Of a DNA stretch of 64,000 nt, positions 7,487 through 14,585 are shown piece after piece. This DNA comes from Geoglobus acetivorans. Lineage in GTDB: Archaea; Halobacteriota; Archaeoglobi; Archaeoglobales; Archaeoglobaceae. Positions within the stretch are counted from its first letter, which is position 1. Each line of letters opens with the position of its first letter. The stretch is taken from positions 1,736,001-1,800,000 of the forward strand of contig NZ_CP009552.1 of assembly GCF_000789255.1 (NCBI RefSeq). The letters run 5' to 3'. The notes beneath the pieces were generated by a model, which did no database searches, was not told the DNA's origin, and worked only from the letters and a program-made list of their open reading frames with translations. A program made the translations under genes and the position numbers.

Positions 7487-7672
7487 ATGGAGGCGGTAAT
7501 AAAGAGGTTCGCAAGCGGAACACCATACATAACCTTTCCGAAGAAAATCTTTGACGAATTTTTCAGCAAGGACGAGGAGACTCCCGTTGAGGTCTCTTTT
7601 GAAAATGGGAAGATTGTGATAGAGAGAATAAGAGAACAGAGCAAGGAACTCCCGGCGGAGGTGACGGCGTGA
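7487..7672 (+). CDS. AbrB/SpoVT-like protein
   Basis: The start is ATG 7487, eight bases after GGAGGTGG. An upstream in-frame ATG at 7459 and the TTG before it would include the operator region. The 61-residue product has the AbrB-type swapped-hairpin pattern: a strand, the turn GTPYITFPKKIFDEFF, a charged loop and the strand pair VEVSFENGKIVIERI. Such proteins bind DNA as dimers and often regulate their own operon. It heads the rightward operon opposite the RHH regulator, so the two may form an opposing regulatory pair. Confidence 0.6.
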   Translation: MEAVIKRFASGTPYITFPKKIFDEFFSKDEETPVEVSFENGKIVIERIREQSKELPAEVTA

Positions 7673-7977
7673 TGCAGTTCGACAGATGGAAGTACTATCT
7701 GATCTATATCGAGGAGTTCCTTGAGGAATACTGGGAGACAGTCGATTACTCGGAATACAGCAGAGACGAACCGAGATACGAGTGGAAGAGCTTCATAAAG
7801 GTGGAGGAATGTAGGTATGTGGAGGACGCTTTCGAGATAGCGTGGGATCTTCTTAATTCAATAGACTATGACCATCGAATAACATTCATTGGTATTTTCA
7901 AGGGAGATAAGATGCTCTACGATTCAAAAGACGTCGTCAGAATCGCCAATGAGGTTCATCAGGAGGTGACAGCCTGA
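7672..7977 (+). CDS. Acidic protein of unknown function
   Basis: About 101 residues from ATG 7672, which overlaps the preceding TGA and has GGAGGTGA eight bases upstream. GTG 7669 is an alternative. It is rich in Tyr, Trp, Asp and Glu (YIEEFLEEYWETVDYSEYS) and ends in HQEVTA, like the preceding protein. Very acidic small proteins in virus early operons sometimes mimic DNA. This is a possibility, not a demonstrated role. Confidence 0.45.
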   Translation: MQFDRWKYYLIYIEEFLEEYWETVDYSEYSRDEPRYEWKSFIKVEECRYVEDAFEIAWDLLNSIDYDHRITFIGIFKGDKMLYDSKDVVRIANEVHQEVTA

Positions 7978-8177
7978 TGGCAGAGATTCAGATCATAATT
8001 CTGAGAGATGGCGAAGAGATATACAAGGCCAAGTTCGAAGGTGAGGTCAGGGCTGAAAATCCGATTCTGAGCTATGACGAGGACAGCTATGAAGAGCTGG
8101 TGTTTTCTGAGGATCTTCCGATTTCAGCGATACATAGTGTGCTGGAGACGTTTGCTGATTTCTTAATAGAGAGGTGA
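7977..8177 (+). CDS. Acidic beta-rich small protein
   Basis: A 66-residue protein whose ATG overlaps the preceding stop (TGATG). It opens with IQIIILRDGEEIYKAKFEGEV, a beta hairpin, followed by a strongly acidic loop (YDEDSYEELVFSED) and a C-terminal helix. It is coupled to its neighbours and not recognised. Confidence 0.45.
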   Translation: MAEIQIIILRDGEEIYKAKFEGEVRAENPILSYDEDSYEELVFSEDLPISAIHSVLETFADFLIER

Positions 8178-8184
8178 CCGCCTG

Positions 8185-8394
8185 ATGATCCTCGATTACG
8201 AATACAAGAGAGACTGCAGACTTGCAGAGATTGAGCAGAGACTCGAGGAAGAGGAGGAGCTGAGGAGGAAGCTGGAGGAGATGAAAGAGAGGCTGGACAG
8301 AGAGATTCAGGAGGCGTTCAGAACTGCTTACGAGATGTATTTCGAATATCAGAGGAAGGAGCTGGGCATGTATGACGCTGACTCAGAGAACTAA
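8185..8394 (+). CDS. Coiled-coil protein
   Basis: A 69-residue, nearly all-helical protein. Residues 12-45 are a charged coiled coil of Glu, Leu, Arg and Lys heptads. Its 3' end overlaps the candidate nuclease gene by 23 bases. It could be a partner or regulator of that protein. No family is assigned. Confidence 0.45.
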   Translation: MILDYEYKRDCRLAEIEQRLEEEEELRRKLEEMKERLDREIQEAFRTAYEMYFEYQRKELGMYDADSEN

Positions 8395-8842
8395 GAGGAT
8401 CCGGGAGAACTCAGAGCTTTTCAAATCTTTTTCTGAGATGGTCATCGGCAGCATTGGGGAGCTTGTGAAGGGCATAGAGATCAGTTATTTCCTTGACGTC
8501 GCAAAGAAGGAGCATAACATAAGACAGGGCATATTTACAACGAACATTGACAAGCTGATCAGGGCTGGAGATGAGTTCAAGGCGATTTTTGAGATCAAGC
8601 ATGCTCCGAACCACTCTGACACTTTCATCAAATACAATCAGTTTAGAAGTCTGAAGCTGCTCGCTGAGAGGCTCAGGACTGACTGTTACCTCGTTGTCAG
8701 GAATCACAGGTTCTGGTATGTCAGGAAGCTTGACGACTCTCTGAGGTTCAGGAACAACGTTGCAAGGATTGAGCTTGACGACATGGAGCTTTATGACGAT
8801 TACAGCTTTGTCGATTTTCTCGCTGAGGTTCTGCAGAGGTGA
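8372..8842 (+). CDS. Candidate PD-(D/E)XK nuclease
   Basis: A 156-residue protein. After an N-terminal helix with a conserved-looking Glu (SIGELVKG, about 27-34), it has Asp60, then a hydrophobic strand carrying Glu74-x-Lys76 (AIFEIKHAPNH). A helix with KYNQFRSLKLL and a strand CYLVVRN follow. This order, E ... D ... ExK ... helix, is that of restriction-endonuclease-fold enzymes such as Holliday junction resolvases. It lacks the highly basic surface seen in Hjc, so the substrate is unclear. It may act in replication or recombination of the element. Confidence 0.5.
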   Translation: MTLTQRTKRIRENSELFKSFSEMVIGSIGELVKGIEISYFLDVAKKEHNIRQGIFTTNIDKLIRAGDEFKAIFEIKHAPNHSDTFIKYNQFRSLKLLAERLRTDCYLVVRNHRFWYVRKLDDSLRFRNNVARIELDDMELYDDYSFVDFLAEVLQR

Positions 8843-8846
8843 TACA

Positions 8847-9026
8847 ATGCTCATGCTGAGGCTCTATGCCTGCGATGGCTGTCCCGGAAATCCGTGCATA
8901 GTCGTCAAGCATTCTCCAGACAAACCGAATCAGTGCATCTACGCTTCAGAAGGTGCCGACTGGTCGAGGTGGAGGGCAGTCAGACTCTCAAAGTTCTTTG
9001 AGATGGTGTTCAGGGGGGAGATCTGA
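8847..9026 (+). CDS. Small three-cysteine protein
   Basis: A 59-residue protein, started at ATG 8847 just after the stop at 8842. An upstream in-frame ATG at 8760 would run through the nuclease gene and is unlikely. It carries CDGCPGNPC at 9-17 and a further Cys near residue 36, which could bind zinc. The Trp/Arg-rich segment SRWRAVRLSKFFEM follows. It ends in TGATG, coupling it to the next gene. Confidence 0.45.
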   Translation: MLMLRLYACDGCPGNPCIVVKHSPDKPNQCIYASEGADWSRWRAVRLSKFFEMVFRGEI

Positions 9027-9226
9027 TGGACTTTCAGGAGGAGCTTAAGAAGGCTCTCGACAGGATTGATGAGCTTTCAGTTCTCCTCAACACCCTTAAC
9101 AGAGTTGTCGGGAAACAGGACTGGGCTGCAGCATACACAATCTCCAGACAGATCGGAATGAAGGCAACGACGATCATGGATTGCTTTTCGAACATTAACT
9201 TTATCATGAAGGAGGAGGGGAGATGA
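9026..9226 (+). CDS. Small helical protein
   Basis: A 66-residue, mainly helical protein (FQEELKKALDRIDELSVLLN, then TISRQIGMKATTIMDCF). It overlaps the preceding stop by TGATG and is the last convincing gene of the rightward operon before the repeat block. A reading frame continues from 9223 but passes through the repeats. The function is unknown. Confidence 0.45.
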   Translation: MDFQEELKKALDRIDELSVLLNTLNRVVGKQDWAAAYTISRQIGMKATTIMDCFSNINFIMKEEGR

Positions 9227-9278
9227 TAACCCACCTTTGTTTCCAGTGGAGTTCACGAAAGACTATCCAGACTGCAAA

Positions 9279-9402
9279 GTTATTAATTAATAAGCGGTTA
9301 TTTAAGTTATTAATAACCCCTTCAGAATTCATAGCAGCAACATGTGGATATTCTCGAGCGGAGATTCCCGGGTTATTAAGTGAGGTTATTAAGCTTAATA
9401 AG
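9279..9402. repeat. Iteron-like repeat block, candidate origin or operator array
   Basis: The unit GTTATTAA recurs at 9279-9286 and, as GGTTATTAAG, at 9371-9380 and 9384-9393. A variant GTTATTTAAG lies at 9297-9306. A perfect palindrome GTTATTAATAAC lies at 9306-9317, and TTATTAAGCTTAATAA at 9387-9402 is a perfect 16-base palindrome. The block lies between two operons and ends 31 bases before the next gene. Repeats with this spacing act as replication iterons or as operators for the gene that follows. Confidence 0.55.
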
Positions 9403-9433
9403 TGCATTCAGCGGTTTTCATGGGGGGTTTTCT

Positions 9434-9934
9434 ATGGCTAAAGTTTACTCTTTTAGCGTTCCTGACAGCGAAACTCAGCTTATTTCAATTCTCGATGAGC
9501 TGAAGGCAAGAAAGGCACTCAGTCATGAAGTTGTAAGAATCCTGAAGGTGTTTTATCAAGGCTCTAATCACAACAGGGAGCTAATCTCAAAGGAGCTGAT
9601 GACACTCCTTGAAATCAAGAACAAGCTCGAAGAATTCATGAAGTGGAAAGAAGAAATAGAGCCAAAAATCTTAGAGATGGAAGAGAAGCTGAAGGAAAAA
9701 CAGGAGAAAGAGGAAATAGAAAAGAATCTGCCACTCATCAGAAAGCTCAGAGAAGTTGTTTTCGACGACATTCACGAAATCATGAACAACGGCAAAATAG
9801 TCAGTCCGGAGCAGGCGATAAAGGCAAGGCTCACGACTTTCGCAACAGAGCATAAGCTGAACTATCCTGATGCTCGTGATCTTTTCTTTAAGGCTTTCCC
9901 TGAGTTAAAAGGAGAATTGGGGGGTAGGCTATGA
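9434..9934 (+). CDS. Coiled-coil protein next to the repeats, possible replication or copy-control protein
   Basis: The start is ATG 9434 after GGGGGG. An in-frame ATG at 9380 lies inside the repeats. The 166-residue protein has an N-terminal region (MAKVYSFSVPDSETQLISILDELKA) that could be a ribbon-helix-helix. A long charged coiled coil at about 55-105 and a helical C-terminal domain follow. Proteins next to iterons usually bind them, so it is the prime candidate ligand of the repeat block. No enzymatic motif is seen. Confidence 0.5.
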   Translation: MAKVYSFSVPDSETQLISILDELKARKALSHEVVRILKVFYQGSNHNRELISKELMTLLEIKNKLEEFMKWKEEIEPKILEMEEKLKEKQEKEEIEKNLPLIRKLREVVFDDIHEIMNNGKIVSPEQAIKARLTTFATEHKLNYPDARDLFFKAFPELKGELGGRL

Positions 9935-10218
9935 GCTGGAGAATAGATATCTGGCCTGATGTATGCAATTATAAGAAAATAGGCAAGACATTAATTCTTT
10001 TCCAGAAACCAAGAATGACAAGACTAATTGGAGAGAACATTTACATCTACGCAGTAAGCAAAAAAGGCAGGACAATCTCTATCAGGCTAACACTTGATGA
10101 GGCTAAGAGACTGGCAAGAGAATTAAACGAGCAGCTTGAAACAAGAAAAAGAGTCGATTCTGTTATCGCATTAATGAATTTTAGAGACATGTTTTGTGAG
10201 AAGGAGGCTGATGACTGA
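9931..10218 (+). CDS. Small alpha/beta protein
   Basis: A 95-residue protein coupled by ATGA to the gene before and by TGATG to the gene after. It has strands around KTLILFQKP and IYIYAVSKKGRTISIRL, then the helix DEAKRLARELNEQLE, an arrangement like small DNA-binding or nucleotidyl proteins. No signature residues are recognised. Confidence 0.4.
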   Translation: MSWRIDIWPDVCNYKKIGKTLILFQKPRMTRLIGENIYIYAVSKKGRTISIRLTLDEAKRLARELNEQLETRKRVDSVIALMNFRDMFCEKEADD

Positions 10219-10553
10219 TGTTAACAGATATATATTTTGAGGCCGCTAAGCGTGTTATGGATAAAGATGTCCATAAACGGATAAGTGTGGACGAAAAAGG
10301 CCGAAAGTGGACAACGAGGCACATAAAGATACGGGAAGATCTGTGGCTGAAATGTGAAGAACTTGGATTTAACAGGTCTAAATTAATAAACGAGCTACTT
10401 GAAGAATTCTTAACGCTATACGAAGGATTTAAGCATAATAAAATTATGCTCCGGCCGGGATTTGAACCCGGGTCGCCGGCTCGAAAGGCCGGAATGATTG
10501 GCCGGGCTACACCACCGGAGCCCAATCTAAGCAACTTTGGATTCAGTTTATAA
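10218..10553 (+). CDS. RHH protein whose reading frame runs through tRNA-Glu
   Basis: A 111-residue frame. Residues 32-70 form a ribbon-helix-helix (TRHIKIREDLWLKCEELGF, NRSKLINELLEEFL). The last 35 or so residues are the antisense translation of the tRNA-Glu gene plus 32 bases of chromosome. The natural end of the element gene is therefore lost or replaced at the attachment site: in the circular form the frame would continue into the left end of the element. It is a likely regulator, and its C-terminus probably differs between integrated and free states. Confidence 0.6.
   Translation: MLTDIYFEAAKRVMDKDVHKRISVDEKGRKWTTRHIKIREDLWLKCEELGFNRSKLINELLEEFLTLYEGFKHNKIMLRPGFEPGSPARKAGMIGRATPPEPNLSNFGFSL
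10447..10480. other. Presumed attachment site core
   Basis: This is the 3' half of tRNA-Glu, the usual core for tyrosine recombinases that insert into tRNA genes. The gene content switches here from element to core metabolism. The matching copy that would mark the other end is not within the window, so its exact length cannot be set. Confidence 0.5.
10447..10521 (-). tRNA. tRNA-Glu (anticodon TTC)
   Basis: The reverse strand folds as a complete tRNA. The acceptor GCTCCGG pairs with CCGGAGC, the anticodon stem CCGGC/GCCGG holds the loop CTTTCGA with anticodon TTC, and the T arm contains GTTCAAAT. The discriminator is A and CCA is not encoded. The 3' half faces the element, so the tRNA stays intact after integration. 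It is the presumed attB gene. Confidence 0.95.
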
Positions 10554-10653
10554 TATTTTTGCCCTGCAGATTATAGGAGTATGGTTGACAGTGGCATTTC
10601 TTGAAAACTGTAAGATTTTTAAGGGTTGAGGATCAGTTTTATGTGGTGATAGT

Positions 10654-10998
10654 GTGAGCGAGGCAAAAGACCTTGTTTTGAAGATGTGTGAGCTCCAGAA
10701 CAGCTCGGAGGATATAAAGAAAGAGCTCGCTGGCTGGAGCGGAGTGGTGCAGTACAGACTCGGAGATGAGGAATTCTATGTTGTTTACAACGCAGATGGG
10801 TCATGCGAGTTTGAAGAGGGCGTTCATGAGTCTCCGAATTTTACCATTATTGCATCGCCGGAATACTGGGCATCTGTTGTTAAGGGTCAGGAAGACCCAA
10901 TTATGGGGTTCATGATGCAGAAATACAGGATTGAGGGCAACATAATGGAGGCTCAGAGGCTGGCGGGGATTCTGAAAAAGTTTGCCGGAAAATTATAA
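10654..10998 (+). CDS. SCP2 sterol-carrier domain protein
   Basis: A 114-residue protein starting GTG at 10654 after GGTGATA. The SCP2 fold is suggested by the sequence order GWSGVVQYRLGDEEFYVVYN, a central strand pair, FTIIASPEYWASVVKGQEDPIMGFMM and the final helix with GNIMEAQRLAGILKKF. SCP2 domains bind fatty acyl chains or acyl-CoAs in a hydrophobic pocket. The acyl-CoA dehydrogenase gene that follows supports a role in handling acyl substrates. It is cytosolic and lacks a signal. It is the first clear chromosomal gene beyond the attachment site. Confidence 0.75.
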   Translation: MSEAKDLVLKMCELQNSSEDIKKELAGWSGVVQYRLGDEEFYVVYNADGSCEFEEGVHESPNFTIIASPEYWASVVKGQEDPIMGFMMQKYRIEGNIMEAQRLAGILKKFAGKL

Positions 10999-11114
10999 CT
11001 ATTTTTTTGAATCAATACATAATGATTGATAGTTTTGAATTAAAAAAACGCTTATAATGGTTTCTATAGGGAAACAAAGCTGCTTGAATAGGATTCATCA
11101 GAAAAACCGAAAGG

Positions 11115-11143
11115 TTTATACATTTTTTAGACTAAAATCAAAT
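11115..11143 (+). promoter_or_regulatory. Promoter of acyl-CoA dehydrogenase
   Basis: TTTATA at 11115-11120 sits about 26 bases before the ATG, predicting a leaderless transcript. No operator repeat is obvious nearby. Confidence 0.55.
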
Positions 11144-12337
11144 ATGCTGGCAGAAAATCTTTTGAGTGATGAACAGAAGGCAATTAAGGAAGCGGCGAGA
11201 GAATTTGCCGAGAAAGAGTTTCCGAATTATTCTGAGGAATGTGACAGGGAGGAGAAGTTCCCGTTTGAGCTGTGGAAGAAGGCTGCCGAGCTTGGGTTCA
11301 TCGGCATGAGCATTCCCGAGGAATATGGCGGACAGGGAATGGGGATCCTGGACACCTGTCTCGTCGTGGAGGAGTTCTGGAGGGTTGACGGCGGGCTTGG
11401 AATGATAATGGCCTCCACGTTTGGCTCGGAGCAGATTCTTATGTTCGGCAGTGAGGAGCAGAAGAAGAAGTTTCTGCCACCAATTGCTCAGGGCAAGGCG
11501 ATTTGTGCAGCCTGTTACACCGAACCCGTAGCAGGTAGCGATGTCGCTGGAATAAAGACGAGGGCTGACAGGGATGGGGACGAGTACGTGATAAACGGAA
11601 CCAAGATGTTCATCACAAACGGTACCATCGCCGACTACTACATAGTCCTCGCCAGAACAGACCCAAACCTGCCGAAGAGGCACCTTGGCATGAGCGTTTT
11701 CCTCGTGGAGAGGGACACTCCGGGAGTTGAGGCGAAGAAGCTCACCAACAAGCTCGGAATAAGGGCGAGTGATACTGCGGAGGTTGTGTTCAAGAATGTG
11801 AGAGTGCCAAAGGAGAATCTCATCGGCCAGGAAGGTCAGGGCTTTTACCAGACCATGATGTTCTTCAACGTCACAAGGATACCGGTTGCATTTCAGGCTG
11901 TGGGTCTTGCAACCGGAGCTTTTGAGCTCGCTTTCAACTACGCAAAGAACAGGGAACTCTTCGAGAGGAAGCTGATGGACTTCCAGGCAACACAGGAGAA
12001 GCTTGCCAGGATGAGAACCGAGCTTGAAGCGGCAAGACTGCTGGCCTATCAGGCTGCATACTTCCAGGACAAGGTGGGCATGCCCGATCCGGGGCTGACG
12101 GCGATGGCGAAGTATTATACTGCGAGAGTTGCCCAGGACATTGTTCACGAAGCTCTGCAGATTTACGGTGGTTACGGTTTCATGGGTGAACAGGCAATAT
12201 CGAGAATGTTCAGGGATGCGAGAATCCTTGAAATCTATGAGGGAACGAGAGAAGTTGAGCTGGAAGTCATCGCAAGGTCTCTGAACGGAAAGGTTCCATC
12301 TGTGCTTGGAAACGTGAGAAAGCACCCGTTCATGTAA
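11144..12337 (+). CDS. Acyl-CoA dehydrogenase
   Basis: A 397-residue flavoenzyme that oxidises acyl-CoA to 2-enoyl-CoA. The start is ATG 11144, 26 bases after a TATA box at 11115-11120. An in-frame ATG at 11057 is upstream of the promoter. Signatures are CYTEPVAGSDVAGIKTRA (FAD binding), GTKMFITNG, the C-terminal helices with QATQEKLARM, and the end EIYEGTREVELEVIAR. The catalytic Glu is expected in IYEGT, as in short-chain and branched-chain members. The substrate cannot be told apart among butyryl-, isovaleryl- and isobutyryl-CoA. The neighbouring sucCD and sdh genes suggest a fatty or amino acid oxidation setting. Confidence 0.9.
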   Translation: MLAENLLSDEQKAIKEAAREFAEKEFPNYSEECDREEKFPFELWKKAAELGFIGMSIPEEYGGQGMGILDTCLVVEEFWRVDGGLGMIMASTFGSEQILMFGSEEQKKKFLPPIAQGKAICAACYTEPVAGSDVAGIKTRADRDGDEYVINGTKMFITNGTIADYYIVLARTDPNLPKRHLGMSVFLVERDTPGVEAKKLTNKLGIRASDTAEVVFKNVRVPKENLIGQEGQGFYQTMMFFNVTRIPVAFQAVGLATGAFELAFNYAKNRELFERKLMDFQATQEKLARMRTELEAARLLAYQAAYFQDKVGMPDPGLTAMAKYYTARVAQDIVHEALQIYGGYGFMGEQAISRMFRDARILEIYEGTREVELEVIARSLNGKVPSVLGNVRKHPFM

Positions 12338-12552
12338 TCCCTTCCAATTTTTTGTCTTTTTTGGGCTGATAACAATCAGTCACGCACGGTCGAGAACTCT
12401 GCAATGTTCAAATTCCTCTGCACCACCTCTTTTTCAGTAACACTTGGTAATAACATTTCATAAGGCTGAATAAGGCAATTGCGAGAAAAAGCGGAAACTT
12501 TTTTATCAATAATAATGAGCGTTGGAAAAAACATTTTACGGAAGGTGGTAGA

Positions 12553-13710
12553 TTGAGAATGCACGAGTATCAGGCTAAACAGATTTTCAGACAGCACGGA
12601 ATTCCAACGGCCAGAGGAGAACTTGCCCTGAGTCCAGAACAGGTTAAGGAAATCGCAGAAAAGCTCGGAGGAAAGGTCGTTCTCAAGTCCCAGGTTCTCG
12701 TGGGCGGGAGAGGAAAGGCTGGTGGTATAAAGCTGGCAAACAGCCCTGAAGAGGCTTACGAACTTGCCAAGCAGATGTTCGGGATGGTCATTAAAGGGCA
12801 CAGAGTTGAGAAGCTGTACGTGGAGGAGCAGCTTGAGATTGAAAGGGAGATGTATGTGGGCTTCACAATAGACAGGGCGAGCAAGGGCTTTGCTCTGATT
12901 GTGAGCAGCGTGGGCGGGATGGATATAGAGGAGATCGCCGCAAAGCACCCTGACAGAATCGCGAGAGTCACGGTCAACCCAATCTACGGGCTGTGGGACT
13001 ACCAGATAAGGGAGGTCCTTTACAAATCCCGCATGCCGAGGGAGTACCACAGGGAGGTGACGAGGATAATAAAGGCACTCTACAGCATCCTCGTTCACAA
13101 TGAAGCAGAACTGACCGAGATCAACCCGCTTGTTATCACGAAAGATGGAAAGATTATAGCTGCGGATGCAAGGCTGAACATAGATGACAACGCACTCTAC
13201 AGGCATCCAGAGCTGAAGGAGCTGAAGGATTATACTGAAGTGGATCAGACTGAAAGGATCGCTGAAGAAAAGGGCCTGAACTTCGTCAAGCTTGATGGCA
13301 ACATTGGCGTGATAGCGAATGGTGCGGGTATGAGCATGGCGACGATGGATCTGATCTACCTGGAGGGCGGAAAACCGGCAAACTTTCTGGATGTTGGAGG
13401 TGGAGCGAGCAGTGAGGTTGTGAAAGAAGCGATGAGCATCATTCTGATGGATGAGAACGTGAAGGTCATCTTCATGAACATTTTTGGTGGAATCACAAGG
13501 TGCGACGAGGTTGCAAAGGGTCTGATCACGGCATTCTCTGAGATGGAGATTCCTGTGCCCGTCGTTCTCAGGCTTGCTGGCACCAACGAGGAGGAGGGCA
13601 GGAAGCTCATAGAGGAGTTCATAAGGGAGAAGGGCGTCGAGAGCATCTACCCCGTGGAGACAATGGAGGAAGGAGCCAGGAAGGCGGTTGAGCTTGCAAA
13701 GGGGGTGTGA
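12553..13710 (+). CDS. sucC: Succinate-CoA ligase (ADP-forming), beta subunit
   Basis: A 385-residue ATP-grasp subunit. It begins [18 protein letters not shown], the usual N-terminus of SucC, from TTG 12553. ATG 12559 is the alternative. The ATP-grasp core has [20 protein letters not shown] near 40, and the C-terminal ligase domain has [16 protein letters not shown] (about 312-327), which interacts with CoA ligase partners. With the alpha subunit it interconverts succinyl-CoA and succinate, making ATP or GTP. It sits at the head of a run sucC-sucD-sdhABCD, so succinyl-CoA can be turned to succinate and then fumarate. Confidence 0.95.
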   Translation: MRMHEYQAKQIFRQHGIPTARGELALSPEQVKEIAEKLGGKVVLKSQVLVGGRGKAGGIKLANSPEEAYELAKQMFGMVIKGHRVEKLYVEEQLEIEREMYVGFTIDRASKGFALIVSSVGGMDIEEIAAKHPDRIARVTVNPIYGLWDYQIREVLYKSRMPREYHREVTRIIKALYSILVHNEAELTEINPLVITKDGKIIAADARLNIDDNALYRHPELKELKDYTEVDQTERIAEEKGLNFVKLDGNIGVIANGAGMSMATMDLIYLEGGKPANFLDVGGGASSEVVKEAMSIILMDENVKVIFMNIFGGITRCDEVAKGLITAFSEMEIPVPVVLRLAGTNEEEGRKLIEEFIREKGVESIYPVETMEEGARKAVELAKGV

Positions 13711-13712
13711 AT

Positions 13713-14585
13713 ATGGCGATAATTATTGATGAAAACACGAAGGCGATAGTTCAGGGCATTACCGGCTCTCAGGGCAGGTTTCATGCGGAGAGGATGATTG
13801 CCTACGGAACAAAAATCGTTGGTGGTGTTACTCCCGGCAAGGGTGGAGGCGAAGTCCTCGGAGTTCCGGTCTTCGACACGGTTAAGGAGGCGGTTGAGGA
13901 GACCGGAGCGAATGCGAGTGTAATCTTCGTTCCAGCAGCATTTGCAGGAGATGCGGTAATGGAGGCGGTTGATGCTGGAGTTGAGGTTATTGTTGCCATA
14001 ACTGAGGGAATTCCCGTTTACGATGAGCTGAAGGTTTACAGGAAGGTTAAAGCAGAAGGCAGGATTCTGATAGGGCCGAACTGTCCGGGCGTGATGAGCG
14101 TCGGGAAATCTCACCTCGGCATAATGCCTCCCCAGATATTCAGCGAGGGCAACGTTGGAATAGTCTCGAGAAGCGGGACCCTGACTTACCAGGTCGCGTA
14201 CAACCTTACGAAGCTTGGAATAGGTCAGTCAACGGTCGTTGGCATTGGAGGGGACAGGATAATCGGCACAAGCTTCGTCGAAGTGCTTGAGATGTTCGAG
14301 GACGATGATCAGACGGATCTTGTTGTGCTCATTGGGGAGATTGGAGGTACGGATGAGGAAGAGGCTGCAAAGTTCATCGAAAAGCGCATGTCCAAGCCAG
14401 TTGTTGGCTACATAGCGGGCATAACTGCCCCTCCGGGCAAGAGGATGGGTCATGCTGGAGCGATAATTGAAGGTGGCAGGGGAACCGCAGAGTCGAAGAT
14501 TAAAGCGTTAAACGAGGTTGGAGTGGAGGTTGGCAGAACGCCAATGGAGGTTGCCGAAATCGTGAAAAGAACGCTGAAGGGATGA
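13713..14585 (+). CDS. sucD: Succinate-CoA ligase (ADP-forming), alpha subunit
   Basis: About 290 residues, started at ATG 13713 ([21 protein letters not shown], the normal SucD opening) rather than GTG 13707, which overlaps sucC. The CoA-binding Rossmann part has [10 protein letters not shown] near 14. The phosphohistidine is in [10 protein letters not shown] (about 244-253), and VGPNCPG-type sequence occurs as GPNCPGVM (about 121). It pairs with SucC. The gene starts two bases after the sucC stop and ends in ATGA with the sdhA start. Confidence 0.95.
   Translation: MAIIIDENTKAIVQGITGSQGRFHAERMIAYGTKIVGGVTPGKGGGEVLGVPVFDTVKEAVEETGANASVIFVPAAFAGDAVMEAVDAGVEVIVAITEGIPVYDELKVYRKVKAEGRILIGPNCPGVMSVGKSHLGIMPPQIFSEGNVGIVSRSGTLTYQVAYNLTKLGIGQSTVVGIGGDRIIGTSFVEVLEMFEDDDQTDLVVLIGEIGGTDEEEAAKFIEKRMSKPVVGYIAGITAPPGKRMGHAGAIIEGGRGTAESKIKALNEVGVEVGRTPMEVAEIVKRTLKG

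Larger units (their letters stand above)
1..10447. mobile_element. Integrated virus-like element (right part)
   Basis: The whole stretch up to the 3' end of tRNA-Glu is made of small, tightly overlapping, mostly unrecognisable genes. They include secreted or membrane proteins, several RHH or AbrB-like regulators, a FtsK/HerA-like ATPase and a candidate nuclease, with no core metabolism. The element lies on the 3' side of the tRNA, as expected when an integrase uses the 3' half of a tRNA gene as attB. The structural-looking operon and its final ATPase resemble in layout the genomes of archaeal spindle-shaped or other lipid-containing viruses, but no family is certain. The left boundary and any integrase lie outside the window, so it could also be an integrative plasmid with a secretion-like module. 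Confidence 0.75.

Noticed and set aside
9223-9441. Open frame of 72 residues coupled to the previous gene by ATGA
   Set aside because: It passes straight through the repeated GTTATTAA block and has no convincing protein character, so it is treated as read-through.
11138-12325. 395-residue leftward frame opposite the acyl-CoA dehydrogenase
   Set aside because: It is a shadow of a well-supported enzyme gene; its His/Leu/Ser-rich composition is typical of antisense frames.
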